From: Lachnospiraceae bacterium
GTDB lineage: Bacteria; Bacillota; Clostridia; Lachnospirales; Lachnospiraceae
Direction: 5' to 3'
Length of the DNA stretch: 64,000 nucleotides
Assembly: GCA_017551165.1 (NCBI GenBank)
Contig: JAFZMO010000157.1
Span: 1-64,000 of the forward strand
Shown one piece after another: positions 26,012 through 34,353 of this stretch. The notes beneath the pieces are model-generated. The model did not search any database. It saw only the letters and a program-made list of their open reading frames with translations, and was not told the origin of the DNA. The translations under genes were made by a program, and so were the position numbers. Within the stretch, counting starts at the first letter, position 1. Each line of letters starts with the position of its first letter.

Positions 26012-27664
26012 ATGCAAAACCAAAAGAGATCAATTTGGAGTGTTCTTGCGGTAAGTGCGTTTCTGATGTTGCTTGCAGCATCGGTGATCATTTTGGGGAA
26101 AATGAGCGCTGCACAACGGGAAAATGCGAAGCCGGCAGCGGCCGGTACCAGTGCTTCCGCTAACTTTTCCGGTATTTCTGAATCGCTTCCGCAGGGAACG
26201 ACGAAGTATTTTTCAATCCGGTGCGAAATGTCCGAATCCTCGGAATGTACAAGGTTTCTGAAAGTTGTGAAAGAAGGGGACGGGAGTCATTCACTGCGTG
26301 TTTATGAAGCAGAATCATTAAATGCGGTCCAAGTGTCGACAACTCTATCGATGAATCTTGGCGGAAATTGGGAGTATGATGCGGGGGGCGCGTCTGAAAC
26401 CTGGACAATATCCGTTACAGGGTCCGGATACAGATCTGTAGACTCACCCAAACAGTTACTCAGTGATCTTCAGTCATGGGACGTCGTTCTGCCGTTGGGT
26501 GCGACAAACTATTATGAGATCAGTTGCAAAGCATTTGACGGTCAGATTGTGAAAAAGTACATAAAAGCAGAGAAGAACGAAGACGGACTTGTCCTGTATG
26601 ATGCAGATAAATTGGCGGAAGTCAAAAGCGCCGGAACGAAAAATGGATTTTTCGGAACCGGTGTCGTGACGGAAGAGACGGAAACCTGGTACTTGACCGA
26701 CATTGGAAACTACAGTAAAATCATGACAGTGAATCCGATTGACACGATAATAAACGCAGCCCAAGTCTGGAATGGACAAGAAAAGGGGGATTATGTTGAT
26801 GTTGCCAATGGTACTGTAGTACGGTATGCCCTGTATGCGTCCGGGACAGAGGATCCGGTCGGCGAGTTCTATGTCAAGAAGAATACCGAAGGAATCCTGC
26901 AGGTGTCTGAGACAGGGGATATCTATACCAACGGCTGCTGTGTAGTGAACGACGGACAAACGATACATGCAAAACTGAAGGCAGCCGTGAATTCGAACGG
27001 AGTCAGATCGGCGGAAGAGTGGCGCATCACGATCACGGGGTACGAAAGAGAAGACGGGCAAGGCAAACTGATCGAATATACGGTTAAGGAGAAGGATATC
27101 AGCGGCAGCCAAATGTGGATCCATAATTCCACGGAAATGGTCCATACATTTGACGGAGTTGAGAAGCACGAGGCATATAATGTTGTGTACACGCTGGTGT
27201 TGAGAGGAAACGTACGCGAGAATGAAAATCTGACCGACACACTAAATGTGTTTGATGTGTTAAGGATTACTAAGACAGTTGTGGATGGAAATGTCGTCGA
27301 AGTAACAGTGCAAGGATTAGAGGGAAAGATTTCCGTTAGCACCACAGAAAGTTTTATGTTCACGACGGTCGAAGGAGCAACTCTGGGGGGGAAGACGATG
27401 GACTCTTCGCAAGGAATAATCACTTTTGTACGTGATTCAGCCATAATGCTAAACGATATTCAGAACAGTGCCGGGGGCGTTACCGTGGCATTCCAAACCG
27501 GTGTAGATAACGGCGTTGCTTACCTGCAGCTGCAATTGACTGAATCGGGAAAACTGTCGTATCATTTTACCGGATTGCCGGCCGATGTTTTCATAGCAGA
27601 TCCGGGAAACATTGAGATTAACGTGGAGTCCTACATGGTAGAGACAACGATGGTGAGCAATTAA
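26012..27664 (+). CDS. Secreted or membrane-anchored beta-rich protein, AT-richer than neighbours
   Basis: 550 aa from the ATG at 26012 (GGAGGATTG upstream). N-terminal basic stretch and hydrophobic segment at about residues 9-30 act as signal or anchor. Three worn modules of roughly 80-100 residues follow, each ending in a similar strand (ETWTISVTG, ETWYLTDIG, EEWRITITG); the last 200 residues are different, beta-rich and without a C-terminal membrane segment. No family recognised. GC is about 47 % in sampled lines against 60-65 % in core genes, with AAA/GAA/AAT codons common, suggesting recent acquisition. It lies 22 bases after the stalk protein and is probably co-transcribed and functionally paired with it. 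Confidence 0.82.
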   Translation: MQNQKRSIWSVLAVSAFLMLLAASVIILGKMSAAQRENAKPAAAGTSASANFSGISESLPQGTTKYFSIRCEMSESSECTRFLKVVKEGDGSHSLRVYEAESLNAVQVSTTLSMNLGGNWEYDAGGASETWTISVTGSGYRSVDSPKQLLSDLQSWDVVLPLGATNYYEISCKAFDGQIVKKYIKAEKNEDGLVLYDADKLAEVKSAGTKNGFFGTGVVTEETETWYLTDIGNYSKIMTVNPIDTIINAAQVWNGQEKGDYVDVANGTVVRYALYASGTEDPVGEFYVKKNTEGILQVSETGDIYTNGCCVVNDGQTIHAKLKAAVNSNGVRSAEEWRITITGYEREDGQGKLIEYTVKEKDISGSQMWIHNSTEMVHTFDGVEKHEAYNVVYTLVLRGNVRENENLTDTLNVFDVLRITKTVVDGNVVEVTVQGLEGKISVSTTESFMFTTVEGATLGGKTMDSSQGIITFVRDSAIMLNDIQNSAGGVTVAFQTGVDNGVAYLQLQLTESGKLSYHFTGLPADVFIADPGNIEINVESYMVETTMVSN

Positions 27665-27671
27665 CTATGTC

Positions 27672-27699
27672 TTTACTTTTTTCACAGCTGTGATAGAAT
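27672..27699 (+). promoter_or_regulatory. Probable sigma-A promoter of the antiporter gene
   Basis: TTTACT at 27672-27677, 16-bp spacer, TAGAAT at 27694-27699; immediately followed by a hairpin. Confidence 0.5.
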
Positions 27700-27700
27700 G

Positions 27701-27741
27701 TTCGAGGAACCGTCGCCTGCGGTTCCTCGAATTGTATATTT
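27701..27741 (+). terminator. Perfect 12-bp stem-loop, terminator or leader hairpin
   Basis: TTCGAGGAACCG (27701-27712) pairs with CGGTTCCTCGAA (27720-27731), followed by a weak T-rich run. It can end the surface-protein operon and lies 21 bases before the next start codon. Confidence 0.75.
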
Positions 27742-27752
27742 GGGAGGAATTC

Positions 27753-28895
27753 ATGATCACACTGTTGTCCTTTTGGGAAAGCTACATCACGAATCCGACG
27801 CTTTTGCGGATCGTGACCAATCCATATCTGTTGTTTGCCATCGGCCTTGTGCTGCTGATCAAGGGCGGCGACTGGTTCGTCGACGGCGCCTCGGGCGTCG
27901 CGAAGAGATACCACGTGCCGGAGCTGCTGATCGGCGCGACGGTCGTCTCCATCGGCACGACGCTGCCGGAGGTTATGGTGTCCTCGGGCGCCGCACTCAA
28001 GGGCGTTGGTGACATCGCGTACGGCAACGCCATCGGCTCCATCATCTGCAACACATCGCTGATCGCGGCGATCACGATCGCGATCAAGCCCTCGCGCGCA
28101 GACCGCAAATCCCTGATCGTTCCGGTCGTGAGCTTCTTCCTTGCGGCCGCCGTATATCTCGTGGTAGCTTACGGCACCGGCAAATTCACGCGCGGCGTCG
28201 GTATCCTTCTGCTCGCCATGTTTGTCGTGTACGTAGCGCTTACGGTGCGCCAGGCGATCGCAGGCATCCGCGCCGGCAAGGACGGCGCAGCGGGCGAAGC
28301 GCCCGCGGAGAAAGCGACTTCCGCGAGCGGTGCTGTGACGGCAGCGGAAGAGCAGTCTTCGGAAAATGTTCCCGCAGAGGAGAAGAAGGATGAGAAGCCG
28401 GAGAAGGAGCGCTCCGTACTGTTCCTGCTCGGCCTGATCGTCATCGGTGCTGCGTTCATCGCGTTCGGTGCGGACCTTCTGGTCGACAACGCGACGATCA
28501 TCGCGAAGAACTTCGGCGTCTCGGAGGCAGTGATCGGCCTCACGGTGATCGCGCTCGGAACGTCGCTTCCGGAGCTCGTCACGGCGATCACGTCCCTCGC
28601 GAAGGGACACGGCGCACTGTCGCTCGGCAACATCATCGGCGCGAACCTCTTCAATCTGGTCCTCGTGTGCGGTATGGCCATCACGATCAGCCCGTTCAAC
28701 CTTCCGTCCGGCAAGACGATCGCAGGGATCAACTCGTCTCTGGTCATCGACCTTCCGGTCATGCTGTTCGTCATGGGCCTTCTGACGATCCCGACGATCG
28801 TGCGCGGCAAGCTGTCGCGCGTGCAGGGCATCGTGCTTCTGGCAACCTACGTGTCGTTCACCGCATTCCAGATCGTATTCTCGCTGTGCTTCTGA
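27753..28895 (+). CDS. Calcium/sodium (CaCA family) cation antiporter
   Basis: 380 aa from the ATG at 27753 (TGGGAGGAATTC upstream). Two homologous halves of hydrophobic helices each carry the alpha-repeat signatures: GTTLPEVMVSSGA with GNAIGSIICN in the first half, and GTSLPELVTAI with GNIIGANLFN in the second; the Glu in each is the ion ligand. A charged, Ala/Glu/Lys-rich cytoplasmic loop of about 50 residues joins them. The family exchanges Ca2+ for Na+, K+ or H+ across the membrane (YrbG/YfkE type). Transcribed alone between two terminators. Confidence 0.94.
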   Translation: MITLLSFWESYITNPTLLRIVTNPYLLFAIGLVLLIKGGDWFVDGASGVAKRYHVPELLIGATVVSIGTTLPEVMVSSGAALKGVGDIAYGNAIGSIICNTSLIAAITIAIKPSRADRKSLIVPVVSFFLAAAVYLVVAYGTGKFTRGVGILLLAMFVVYVALTVRQAIAGIRAGKDGAAGEAPAEKATSASGAVTAAEEQSSENVPAEEKKDEKPEKERSVLFLLGLIVIGAAFIAFGADLLVDNATIIAKNFGVSEAVIGLTVIALGTSLPELVTAITSLAKGHGALSLGNIIGANLFNLVLVCGMAITISPFNLPSGKTIAGINSSLVIDLPVMLFVMGLLTIPTIVRGKLSRVQGIVLLATYVSFTAFQIVFSLCF

Positions 28896-28920
28896 AGCAC
28901 GCTCAAACAATAAGGTGACA

Positions 28921-28976
28921 AGGGGACGGTTCTTCTGTCGCGTCGCTTGCGATGTGACGGGAGACCGTCCCTTTTT
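28921..28976 (+). terminator. Long imperfect hairpin terminator
   Basis: AGGGGACGGT pairs with ACCGTCCCTT across an imperfectly paired middle, with TTTTT at the end. The left arm with the preceding GGTGACA is like a GGGGACGGTT-type palindromic repeat often seen scattered in Clostridia, so it may be a repeat put to use as terminator. Confidence 0.8.
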
Positions 28977-29046
28977 GCCGCGTTTGAATTTTTCGTGAAA
29001 AATCGCGTGAATTATGCAATATTTAACTGCATATGTGAAAATGCAC

Positions 29047-29075
29047 TTTTCTTTTAGGGAGGTATTTGGTATAAT
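29047..29075 (+). promoter_or_regulatory. Extended -10 promoter of the asp23-nusB operon
   Basis: TGGTATAAT (29067-29075) is a perfect extended -10 box; the -35 position (TTTTCT at 29047-29052) is weak, as usual for this class. Otherwise the 245-base gap 28896-29140 contains only the terminator and AT-rich sequence. Confidence 0.72.
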
Positions 29076-29140
29076 GCTATCGATTGTAACTATGCCCTCA
29101 AATCGGACGGGGGCGACATTAGTTTTTCGGAGGTTGAACA

Positions 29141-29533
29141 ATGAGCAATAAGGATACGAGAGAGCCCGTATACGAGGCTGAGATTGAGATTGAGGGCACG
29201 GAGGGCCAGGCGGTTGTCTCGGACGACGTCATCGCTACCGTGGTCGGCCTCGCTGCCGCAGAGGTGGAGGGCGTGGCGCATCTCCCGGGCAATATGACGA
29301 AGGAATTGATCGGTCGGAACGGCATTAAGAACAACAGCAAGGGCGTGAAGATCAGCCTGATCGACGGCCGTGTCGCAACCGAGCTTTCGATCTGTGTACA
29401 GTACGGCTACAGTGTTCCGCGCGTCGCGAGAACCGTTCAGGAGAAGGTTCGCTCCGCGATCGAGAGCATGCTCGGATTCGATTCCGACAAGGTGACGCTT
29501 CACGTAGTCGGCGTGGACCTCGACAGAAAGTAA
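29141..29533 (+). CDS. Asp23/Gls24 family envelope stress protein
   Basis: 130 aa, normal for the family (compare YqhY of Bacillus subtilis, found in the same place before nusB). Seen: GQAVVSDDVIATVVGLAAAEVEGV at the N-terminal half in two parts, the GVKISLIDGRVATELSI strand region and PRVARTVQEKVRSAIE helix. The proteins are cytoplasmic or membrane-associated and linked to envelope homeostasis; the exact biochemical role is not settled. The ATG follows CGGAGGTTG. First gene of the conserved asp23-nusB-xseA-xseB-ispA-dxs-tlyA operon. Confidence 0.93.
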   Translation: MSNKDTREPVYEAEIEIEGTEGQAVVSDDVIATVVGLAAAEVEGVAHLPGNMTKELIGRNGIKNNSKGVKISLIDGRVATELSICVQYGYSVPRVARTVQEKVRSAIESMLGFDSDKVTLHVVGVDLDRK

Positions 29534-29552
29534 TTGCTCCGGAGGAATCAAG

Positions 29553-30041
29553 ATGCAGGACATCAGCAATCCGATCACATCGGAGGAACAGGACCGCGCA
29601 GGCGCGGCCGACAATCGAAAGAAGACCGTCCGTGAACGGCGCGAATTCCGCGAGCAGGTGTTCATCCTGATGTTCCTCACGGGATTTTACGAGAAGGCGG
29701 AGCGCGAGCCGCAGGCGAGACTCTACCTGGAGGACGTGACCACGATCCCCGAGGAGGAGAAGGAGAGCGTCATCGAGCGCTACAAGGCGGTCGCATCGCA
29801 CATCGGACAGATCGACCCGATGATCTCGAAGGCATCCCAGGGATGGAATCTTCACCGCATCGGCAAGGCGGAGCTCAACATTCTCCGCGTCGCCGTGTAC
29901 GAGATGTATTTCGACGAGGAAGTCCCCGTGAAGGTAGCCATCAACGAGGCGGTCGAGCTGGGACGCAAGTACGGCGGAGACCAGTCGCACGCCTTCGTCA
30001 ACGGCATCCTGTCCGCCGTTTTGAAAAATAATCCCGCGTAG
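29553..30041 (+). CDS. nusB: Transcription antitermination factor NusB
   Basis: 162 aa. NusB binds boxA RNA with NusE (S10) and keeps RNA polymerase elongating through rRNA operons. Seen: the REQVFILMFLTGF helix start at about residues 33-45 and the family signature NLHRIGKAELNILRVAVYEM followed by VPVKVAINEAVEL and the FVNGILSAV end. A charged 25-residue N-terminal extension is unusual but harmless. CGGAGGAATC precedes the ATG. Between asp23 and xseA, as in other Firmicutes, except that folD is absent here. Confidence 0.96.
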   Translation: MQDISNPITSEEQDRAGAADNRKKTVRERREFREQVFILMFLTGFYEKAEREPQARLYLEDVTTIPEEEKESVIERYKAVASHIGQIDPMISKASQGWNLHRIGKAELNILRVAVYEMYFDEEVPVKVAINEAVELGRKYGGDQSHAFVNGILSAVLKNNPA

Positions 30042-30076
30042 GACAGCTGTGCGGGAATGAGGCAGAGGAGTTCGGT

Positions 30077-31339
30077 ATGCCTTACACCGTCAGTGGAATC
30101 ACCACATACATCCGCAATGTCTTGGAGGGATCTCCGACGCTGCGCGCGCTGGAGGTCGAGGGCGAGGTCTCGGAGAGCCGCCTGTCGGGACAGTTGTATT
30201 TTACGATCAAGGACGCGACGGCGTCGCTTTCGTGCGTCATGTTTGCATCCGACATGCGGTACGGCCTCAGGCAGCCGCTTGAGATCGGCATGCAGGTGCG
30301 CGTGACCGGACGGATCACGGTATACCCGAAACAGGGTAAATACCAGCTCGTCGCCACGCGCGTCGAACTGACCGGAGCCGGCCAGATCAACGAGCAGCTG
30401 CTGCAGCTTCGCAACCGACTGCGCAGCGAGGGCCTGTTTGATCCGGCGCACAAGAAGCCGCTCCCGCTGTATCCGAAGCGGGTCGGCATTGTGACGTCCG
30501 GCAACGCCGCGGCACTCGCGGATATGCGAAGGTCGTTCCGGGAGAGAAATCCGTACATCCAGCTCGTGCTGGCGCCGTGCCGCGTGCAGGGCGTCGAGGC
30601 TCCGAGAGAGCTGTGCAGGGCGATCCGCAGGGTGGCCCGCGCGAACGTGGATGTGATCATCGTCGGGCGAGGCGGAGGAGGCAGCGACGATCTGTTGACA
30701 TTTTGCGACGAGGGACTGGTGCGCACTGTGTATGAGTGCGAGATCCCCGTTGTTTCGGCCGTAGGGCATGAGATCAACCATCCGTTCCTGGAGGACGTCG
30801 CGGACGTGCAGGTGCAGACGCCGACGGCTGCTGCGGACCTGGTCGCATTTTCCATATGGGACTTCGACCGGACGCTCGTGGACGCGCACAGCGCGATGGT
30901 AAGGGCGATGATGGGCGCCATTGAGAGCGCGCGGGAGCAGGTGTCGGGATACCGCAGGCTGCTTCGGTACGCAAGTCCCTCCTCGCAGCTTGCGAGAAGA
31001 CGCGAGACGCTCATCGCGAGCGAGGAGACGATGCGCCGCGTTGCGCACACGGCGCTTGAGGACGCCCGGGAGGAGACCGCAGAGGCACGCGCGGACATGC
31101 GCAGGAGCATGCGCGAGGCGCTCCGGGCACAGCGAAGCCGGCTGGACATCCTGGAGACGGGACTGCGGGCCATGTCGCCGTACCGGCTGCTCGAGCAGGG
31201 GTACGCGTATGTGACCGTGGACGGAAGACCGGTGAAGGGCGTTGACGACCTTCCCGCAGGTGCCGAGATCAAGGGCTATCTGGCGGACGGCTCGTTTGCC
31301 GCAGAGGTTCGCTCGACGCAGAAGCGGACGGAAGACTGA
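30077..31339 (+). CDS. xseA: Exodeoxyribonuclease VII large subunit
   Basis: 420 aa. Catalytic subunit of the enzyme that degrades single-stranded DNA to oligonucleotides in both directions. Seen: N-terminal OB fold (VSGITTYIRNVLEG to about residue 100), the catalytic-domain segments YPKRVGIVTSGNAAAL and DVIIVGRGGGGSDDL, VSAVGHEIN, and a long Arg/Glu-rich coiled C-terminal region that binds XseB. Ribosome site GAGGAGTTCGG. The XseB gene follows after 11 bases. Confidence 0.97.
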   Translation: MPYTVSGITTYIRNVLEGSPTLRALEVEGEVSESRLSGQLYFTIKDATASLSCVMFASDMRYGLRQPLEIGMQVRVTGRITVYPKQGKYQLVATRVELTGAGQINEQLLQLRNRLRSEGLFDPAHKKPLPLYPKRVGIVTSGNAAALADMRRSFRERNPYIQLVLAPCRVQGVEAPRELCRAIRRVARANVDVIIVGRGGGGSDDLLTFCDEGLVRTVYECEIPVVSAVGHEINHPFLEDVADVQVQTPTAAADLVAFSIWDFDRTLVDAHSAMVRAMMGAIESAREQVSGYRRLLRYASPSSQLARRRETLIASEETMRRVAHTALEDAREETAEARADMRRSMREALRAQRSRLDILETGLRAMSPYRLLEQGYAYVTVDGRPVKGVDDLPAGAEIKGYLADGSFAAEVRSTQKRTED

Positions 31340-31350
31340 GGAGATTTGGT

Positions 31351-31587
31351 ATGGCAGACAACAAGGATAACAAGACGGTCGACTCCGAGATGACGCTCGA
31401 GGAGTCGATGCAGGAGCTTTCGGAGATCGTGGCGCAGATGGAGCGCGGGGGACTTCCGCTCGAGGAGACGTTCGCGCTGTACAAAAACGGGCGCGCGCTC
31501 TTAAAGCAGTGCAAGGACGCCATCGACCGCGTCGAGAAGGAAATGGAAATCCTGGAGAGTGACGAAGACGATGAAGACGGTGAATGA
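31351..31587 (+). CDS. xseB: Exodeoxyribonuclease VII small subunit
   Basis: 78 aa. Several copies of this small helical subunit bind the C-terminal region of XseA. Seen: the family core TLEESMQELSEIVAQME with GGLPLEETFALY.NG at residues 15-48, and an acidic tail. GAGGAGATTTGG precedes the ATG. Its 3' end overlaps the ispA start. Confidence 0.95.
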   Translation: MADNKDNKTVDSEMTLEESMQELSEIVAQMERGGLPLEETFALYKNGRALLKQCKDAIDRVEKEMEILESDEDDEDGE

Positions 31588-32479
31588 AGAAATGCGAATT
31601 CTCGCGGATGAGATCACGGAGCGTATCAGCCGCTTCCTGCCGGAGGCGGAGGGCTACCGAGCGACGATCGAGGACGCGATGACATACAGTGTGTTGAACG
31701 GCGGCAAGCGGGTTCGCCCGATCTTACTGCTGCTCACGTACCGTGCGCTCGGCGGCCCCGCGGCGGAGGAGACCACGCTGGTCGACCCGTTCATGGCGGC
31801 CCTCGAGATGATCCACAGCTATTCCCTCGTGCACGATGACCTTCCCGCGATGGACAACGACCGGTTCCGCCGCGGCAAGCTTACGACGCACGCCAAATTC
31901 GGCCACGCCATGGGCATCCTTGCCGGCGACGGCCTCTTGAACCGCGCGTTTGAGACGGCGGTCAGCGCCACGGAGTCGGAGGAGACGAAGGGACGCATCC
32001 TTCCCGCACTGCGCGTGCTGGCGGAGCGGTCCGGCGTGGACGGCATGGTCGGCGGTCAGGCGGTCGACGTGGAGAAAACCGGCGTCGCCATGACGGCGGA
32101 GGAACTGGATTTTGTGTACCGGCTGAAGACCGGAGCGCTGCTGCAGGCGGCGATGCAGGTGGGAGCGATCCTTGCCGGCGCGTCCGCGGAGACGGTGGAG
32201 ACGATGGGCGAGATCGCGCTTCGCGTGGGCCTTGCGTTCCAGATCCAGGACGACATCCTCGATGTCGCGAGCACGACCGAGACGCTCGGCAAGCCCGTCG
32301 GCAGCGATGAGAAGAACAACAAGACGACTTACGTTACACTATACGGCATGCGTGCGTCGAAGGAGGCGGTGGAGAACCTCTCCGCTGAGGCGCTCGACAT
32401 GCTGGCACAATTCCCCGGCGGACAGCGCGGCGAACCGCTTGCCGAGCTGATTGCATCGCTGGTCGGACGGATCGTTTAG
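31571..32479 (+). CDS. ispA: Farnesyl/geranyl diphosphate synthase
   Basis: 302 aa from the ATG at 31571; a GTG at 31559 and an ATG at 31592 are alternatives, and the start is uncertain because the gene overlaps xseB. A trans-prenyltransferase that condenses IPP with allylic diphosphates to make farnesyl-PP, precursor of undecaprenyl carrier lipid and quinones. Seen: the first Asp-rich motif in HDDLPAMDND (DDxxxxD), GGKRVRP substrate segment, GGQAVD, and the second Asp-rich motif QIQDDILD. dxs follows 14 bases on, so precursor synthesis and use are co-expressed. Confidence 0.95.
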   Translation: MKTVNEEMRILADEITERISRFLPEAEGYRATIEDAMTYSVLNGGKRVRPILLLLTYRALGGPAAEETTLVDPFMAALEMIHSYSLVHDDLPAMDNDRFRRGKLTTHAKFGHAMGILAGDGLLNRAFETAVSATESEETKGRILPALRVLAERSGVDGMVGGQAVDVEKTGVAMTAEELDFVYRLKTGALLQAAMQVGAILAGASAETVETMGEIALRVGLAFQIQDDILDVASTTETLGKPVGSDEKNNKTTYVTLYGMRASKEAVENLSAEALDMLAQFPGGQRGEPLAELIASLVGRIV

Positions 32480-32493
32480 GAGAGTGACACATC

Positions 32494-34353
32494 ATGACCG
32501 AGTTGTTATCTTTGATCAATCAACCGAATGATGTCAAGGCGATCCCCGAGGAGAAGCTGCCGCGTCTGGCGGCGGAGATCCGCAAGGAAATCCTGCTCAC
32601 GGTGAGCAAGAACGGCGGCCATCTGGCCTCCAATCTCGGCGCCGTGGAGCTTACCATCGCACTGCACCGGTTCCTCACATTTCCCGAGGACAAGCTCATC
32701 TGGGACGTGGGACACCAGTGCTACACGCACAAGCTGCTGACCGGCCGCAGGGACGTGTTTGACACGCTCCGCAGGGAGGGCGGCATCAGCGGTTTCCCGA
32801 AGCGCGAGGAGAGCGAGTGCGACGCGTTTGACACGGGGCACAGCTCGACGTCGCTGTCGGTCGCCGCAGGCATGGCGAAGGCGCGCGACCTAAAGGGCGA
32901 GAAGAACCGTATCGTTGCCGTGATCGGCGACGGTTCGCTCTCGGGCGGCATGGCCTACGAGGCGCTCAACAACATCGGCCGGTTCCGCACGAACGTGATC
33001 GTGGTGCTCAACGACAATGAGATGTCGATCTCGAAAAATGTCGGCGGCATCGCGAACTATCTCGGACACCTGCGCATGTCGCAGGGCTACCTGAACCTAA
33101 AGGACAGCGTGGAGCGCACGCTCAACCGCACCAACATCGGTGAGGTGCTCGCCAAGGGTATCAAGAAGACCAAGGATTCCATCCGGCAGATTATGATCCC
33201 CGGGGACTTCTTTGAGGAGATGGGCCTGACCTATTTCGGACCCGTCGACGGACATAACATAGGCGACGTTACAACGGCGCTGCAGGCGGCTGCGAAGGTG
33301 CGCGGCGGCGTGTTGATCCACGTGATCACCAAGAAGGGCAAGGGCTACTCCTTCGCTGAGGCGGAGCCGAGCCGGTACCACGGCATCGGACCGTTCCGTC
33401 TTGCGACCGGACTGCCGCGTGAGCAGTCGAAGGTTCCCTCCTACACGGAGGTGTTCGGATCGGAGATCACGAAGCTTGCGGAGACCAACCGCAGCATTGT
33501 GTGCATCACGGCCGCCATGGCGGACGGCACCGGACTGAACGAGTTCGCATTCCGATTCCGCAAGCGCTGCTTCGACGTGGGGATCGCGGAGGAGCACGCG
33601 GTGACATTTGCCGCGGGAATGGCGGCGAGCGGGCTTCGCCCGGTCGTGTGCATCTATTCGACGTTCCTGCAGAGAGCGTACGACCAGATCCTGCACGATG
33701 TATGTCTGCAAAAACTTCCCGTCGTCTTCGCGATTGACCGTGCCGGCATCGTGCCGCACGACGGCGAGACGCACCAGGGATTGTTTGATATCGCTTTTCT
33801 TCGCACGATGCCCGGCATGACCGTGCTGGCGCCGTCCTGTGGGGAGGAGCTTCGGAAAATGCTCGCCTACGCATTGACGGTGGACGGCCCCGTGGCGGTC
33901 CGCTACCCGAAGGGTACGCCGGACAGTGCGCTCGCGGGAAGCGATGCGCCGATCGAGAGCGGACGGTGCGCAGAGCTTGTCCGCGGTTCCAAGGTTGCCG
34001 TGAGCTTCCTGGGAACGCTTCGTTCCGCAGTGGAGACGGCGGCGGAGGAGCTTGCGAAGGACGGCATCACGCCCACGATCGCGGATGCGCGGTTCGCAGC
34101 ACCGTTTGACAAGGACTGGATCCGCGGCCTTGTCGGAACGCACGACGTGCTCGTCACGGTTGAGGAGGGCGTCGGAGAGGGCGGATACGGCGCGGCGGTT
34201 GCGGCCTGGGTCGAGGAGGAACAGCTTCCTCTTCGCGTCGTCACGATCGCGGCACCGGATGCATTTCTCACACACGGGTCCCGGGAGGCCCTGGTCCGCA
34301 AATGCGGCCTCGACGCGGCTTCCGTCGCGGACAGAATTCGAGGCGCTCTGTGA
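32494..34353 (+). CDS. dxs: 1-deoxy-D-xylulose-5-phosphate synthase
   Basis: 619 aa, normal length. Thiamine-diphosphate enzyme joining pyruvate and glyceraldehyde 3-phosphate in the first step of the MEP isoprenoid pathway. Seen: GGHLASNLG and WDVGHQCYTHK (ThDP-contacting His) in the N-terminal domain, the GDGSLSGGMAYEALNN ThDP/Mg motif near residue 145, DTGHSSTSLS, the transketolase-like central domain with GIAEEHAVTFAAGMA and the catalytic His region HDGETHQG, and the C-terminal domain. GGAGAGTGACAC precedes the ATG. Its stop overlaps the GTG start of tlyA (GTGA), indicating translational coupling. Confidence 0.97.
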   Translation: MTELLSLINQPNDVKAIPEEKLPRLAAEIRKEILLTVSKNGGHLASNLGAVELTIALHRFLTFPEDKLIWDVGHQCYTHKLLTGRRDVFDTLRREGGISGFPKREESECDAFDTGHSSTSLSVAAGMAKARDLKGEKNRIVAVIGDGSLSGGMAYEALNNIGRFRTNVIVVLNDNEMSISKNVGGIANYLGHLRMSQGYLNLKDSVERTLNRTNIGEVLAKGIKKTKDSIRQIMIPGDFFEEMGLTYFGPVDGHNIGDVTTALQAAAKVRGGVLIHVITKKGKGYSFAEAEPSRYHGIGPFRLATGLPREQSKVPSYTEVFGSEITKLAETNRSIVCITAAMADGTGLNEFAFRFRKRCFDVGIAEEHAVTFAAGMAASGLRPVVCIYSTFLQRAYDQILHDVCLQKLPVVFAIDRAGIVPHDGETHQGLFDIAFLRTMPGMTVLAPSCGEELRKMLAYALTVDGPVAVRYPKGTPDSALAGSDAPIESGRCAELVRGSKVAVSFLGTLRSAVETAAEELAKDGITPTIADARFAAPFDKDWIRGLVGTHDVLVTVEEGVGEGGYGAAVAAWVEEEQLPLRVVTIAAPDAFLTHGSREALVRKCGLDAASVADRIRGAL

